Assembly (NCBI GenBank): GCA_902490365.1
Contig: CABUDQ010000011.1
Location: 1-52,065 of the forward strand
Direction: 5' to 3'
Source of the DNA: an uncultured Collinsella sp.
GTDB taxonomy: Bacteria > Actinomycetota > Coriobacteriia > Coriobacteriales > Coriobacteriaceae
DNA length: 52,065 nt
Below, one piece after another: positions 52,001-52,065 of the stretch. Position 1 is the first letter of the stretch, and every line of letters begins with the position of its first letter. The position numbers and the translations under genes are program-made. Below the pieces are notes generated by a model that saw nothing but the letters and a program-made list of their open reading frames with translations, ran no database searches and was not told the origin of the DNA.

Positions 52001-52065
52001 TGCTGCGCCGTGTCACGATTTTGTACATTCCTTGGAAGTCCGCATGGCGTTCGACCCGCTTGCTG
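49039..52065 (-). pseudogene. Bacteroidota hybrid two-component sensor, partial at both ends and frameshifted
   Basis: The gene enters from beyond base 52065. Regulator-propeller repeats (WIGTDGQGLYQY, LWVGTKGEGILRI, MWFGTSGGLIEF and others) run to about 50450. A Y_Y_Y domain follows (SYYSRLDGYNDQWTG), then a membrane segment (CLYVLLLLAVVGGVIRHYLL), a histidine-kinase region and the start of a receiver (TVFIVNDNSEIMNFVAELF). The H-box reads FFSNITQELSMPLTMI with Gln in place of the phospho-accepting His. The reading frame shifts near 51399-51422, where an 11-base near-duplication occurs. The receiver and expected AraC-type domain end abruptly at about 49039 against unrelated sequence. Such sensors are characteristic of Alistipes, Bacteroides and relatives, not of Actinomycetota. 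Confidence 0.85.

Noticed and set aside
1..52065. tRNA or rRNA genes
   Set aside because: I looked in all gaps and saw no cloverleaf ending in CCA nor rRNA-like sequence; only a stable-RNA-like promoter at 49001-49029 hints at one lost at the join.

Overview
The window reads as three blocks. Block 1 (about 1-16,900) is a very GC-rich anaerobic cobalamin (vitamin B12) operon of 17 tightly packed plus-strand genes. Block 2 (about 17,000-49,030) is slightly less GC-rich and looks like a gut Coriobacteriia chromosome, most likely Collinsella or a close relative, judging from its gene content and its many palindromic intergenic repeats. Block 3 (about 49,040-52,065) is part of a Bacteroidota-type propeller/Y_Y_Y/histidine-kinase/receiver hybrid sensor. 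Its receiver domain breaks off next to a strong orphan promoter that belongs to block 2. The block 2/3 join is therefore almost certainly a chimeric assembly join. The block 1/2 join is uncertain: it could be genuine linkage, transfer or another join, and it contains a short IS21-like transposase remnant.

Block 1 order: cbiF-cbiD-cbiL-cbiG-cbiH-cbiET-cbiA-cobT-cobU-cobS-(cobU-like/cobC fusion)-cbiB-cobD-cbiP-cobO-cbiC-cbiJ. Most genes overlap by 1-14 bases (ATGA, GTGA or TGATG junctions), which indicates one translationally coupled transcript. The set covers corrin ring building from precorrin-2/cobalt-factor II through amidation, adenosylation, aminopropanol attachment and lower-ligand assembly. 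Cobalt chelatase and uroporphyrinogen methyltransferase are not in the window. A cobalamin riboswitch lies at the left edge, but it is on the minus strand and controls a gene outside the window.

Block 2, minus strand: a MacA/MacB-type ABC export system (permease, ATPase, adaptor), an L,D-transpeptidase, L-serine dehydratase and metK. Plus strand: gltX, priA, def, fmt and rsmB, a translation and replication-restart housekeeping run. Minus strand again: an FmdB zinc ribbon, a natural alpha-amylase/4-alpha-glucanotransferase fusion, and a glycogen operon glgB-glgP-glgC-glgD-glgA. GlgA and GlgB both carry long lysine/alanine/threonine-rich tails resembling histone H1. A HAD phosphatase and a thiamine pyrophosphokinase follow on the plus strand, and the glgB/HAD divergent region holds an array of GGTAAAAC half-sites.

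The intergenic spaces of block 2 are rich in palindromic elements: four long hairpins of 86-122 bp, a pair of 67-bp hairpins sharing the same arm, and two 132-nt elements. The 132-nt elements align without gaps, share internal motifs, and have terminal stems that differ in sequence but still pair. These two elements and the H1-like enzyme tails are the most interesting candidates for something undescribed.
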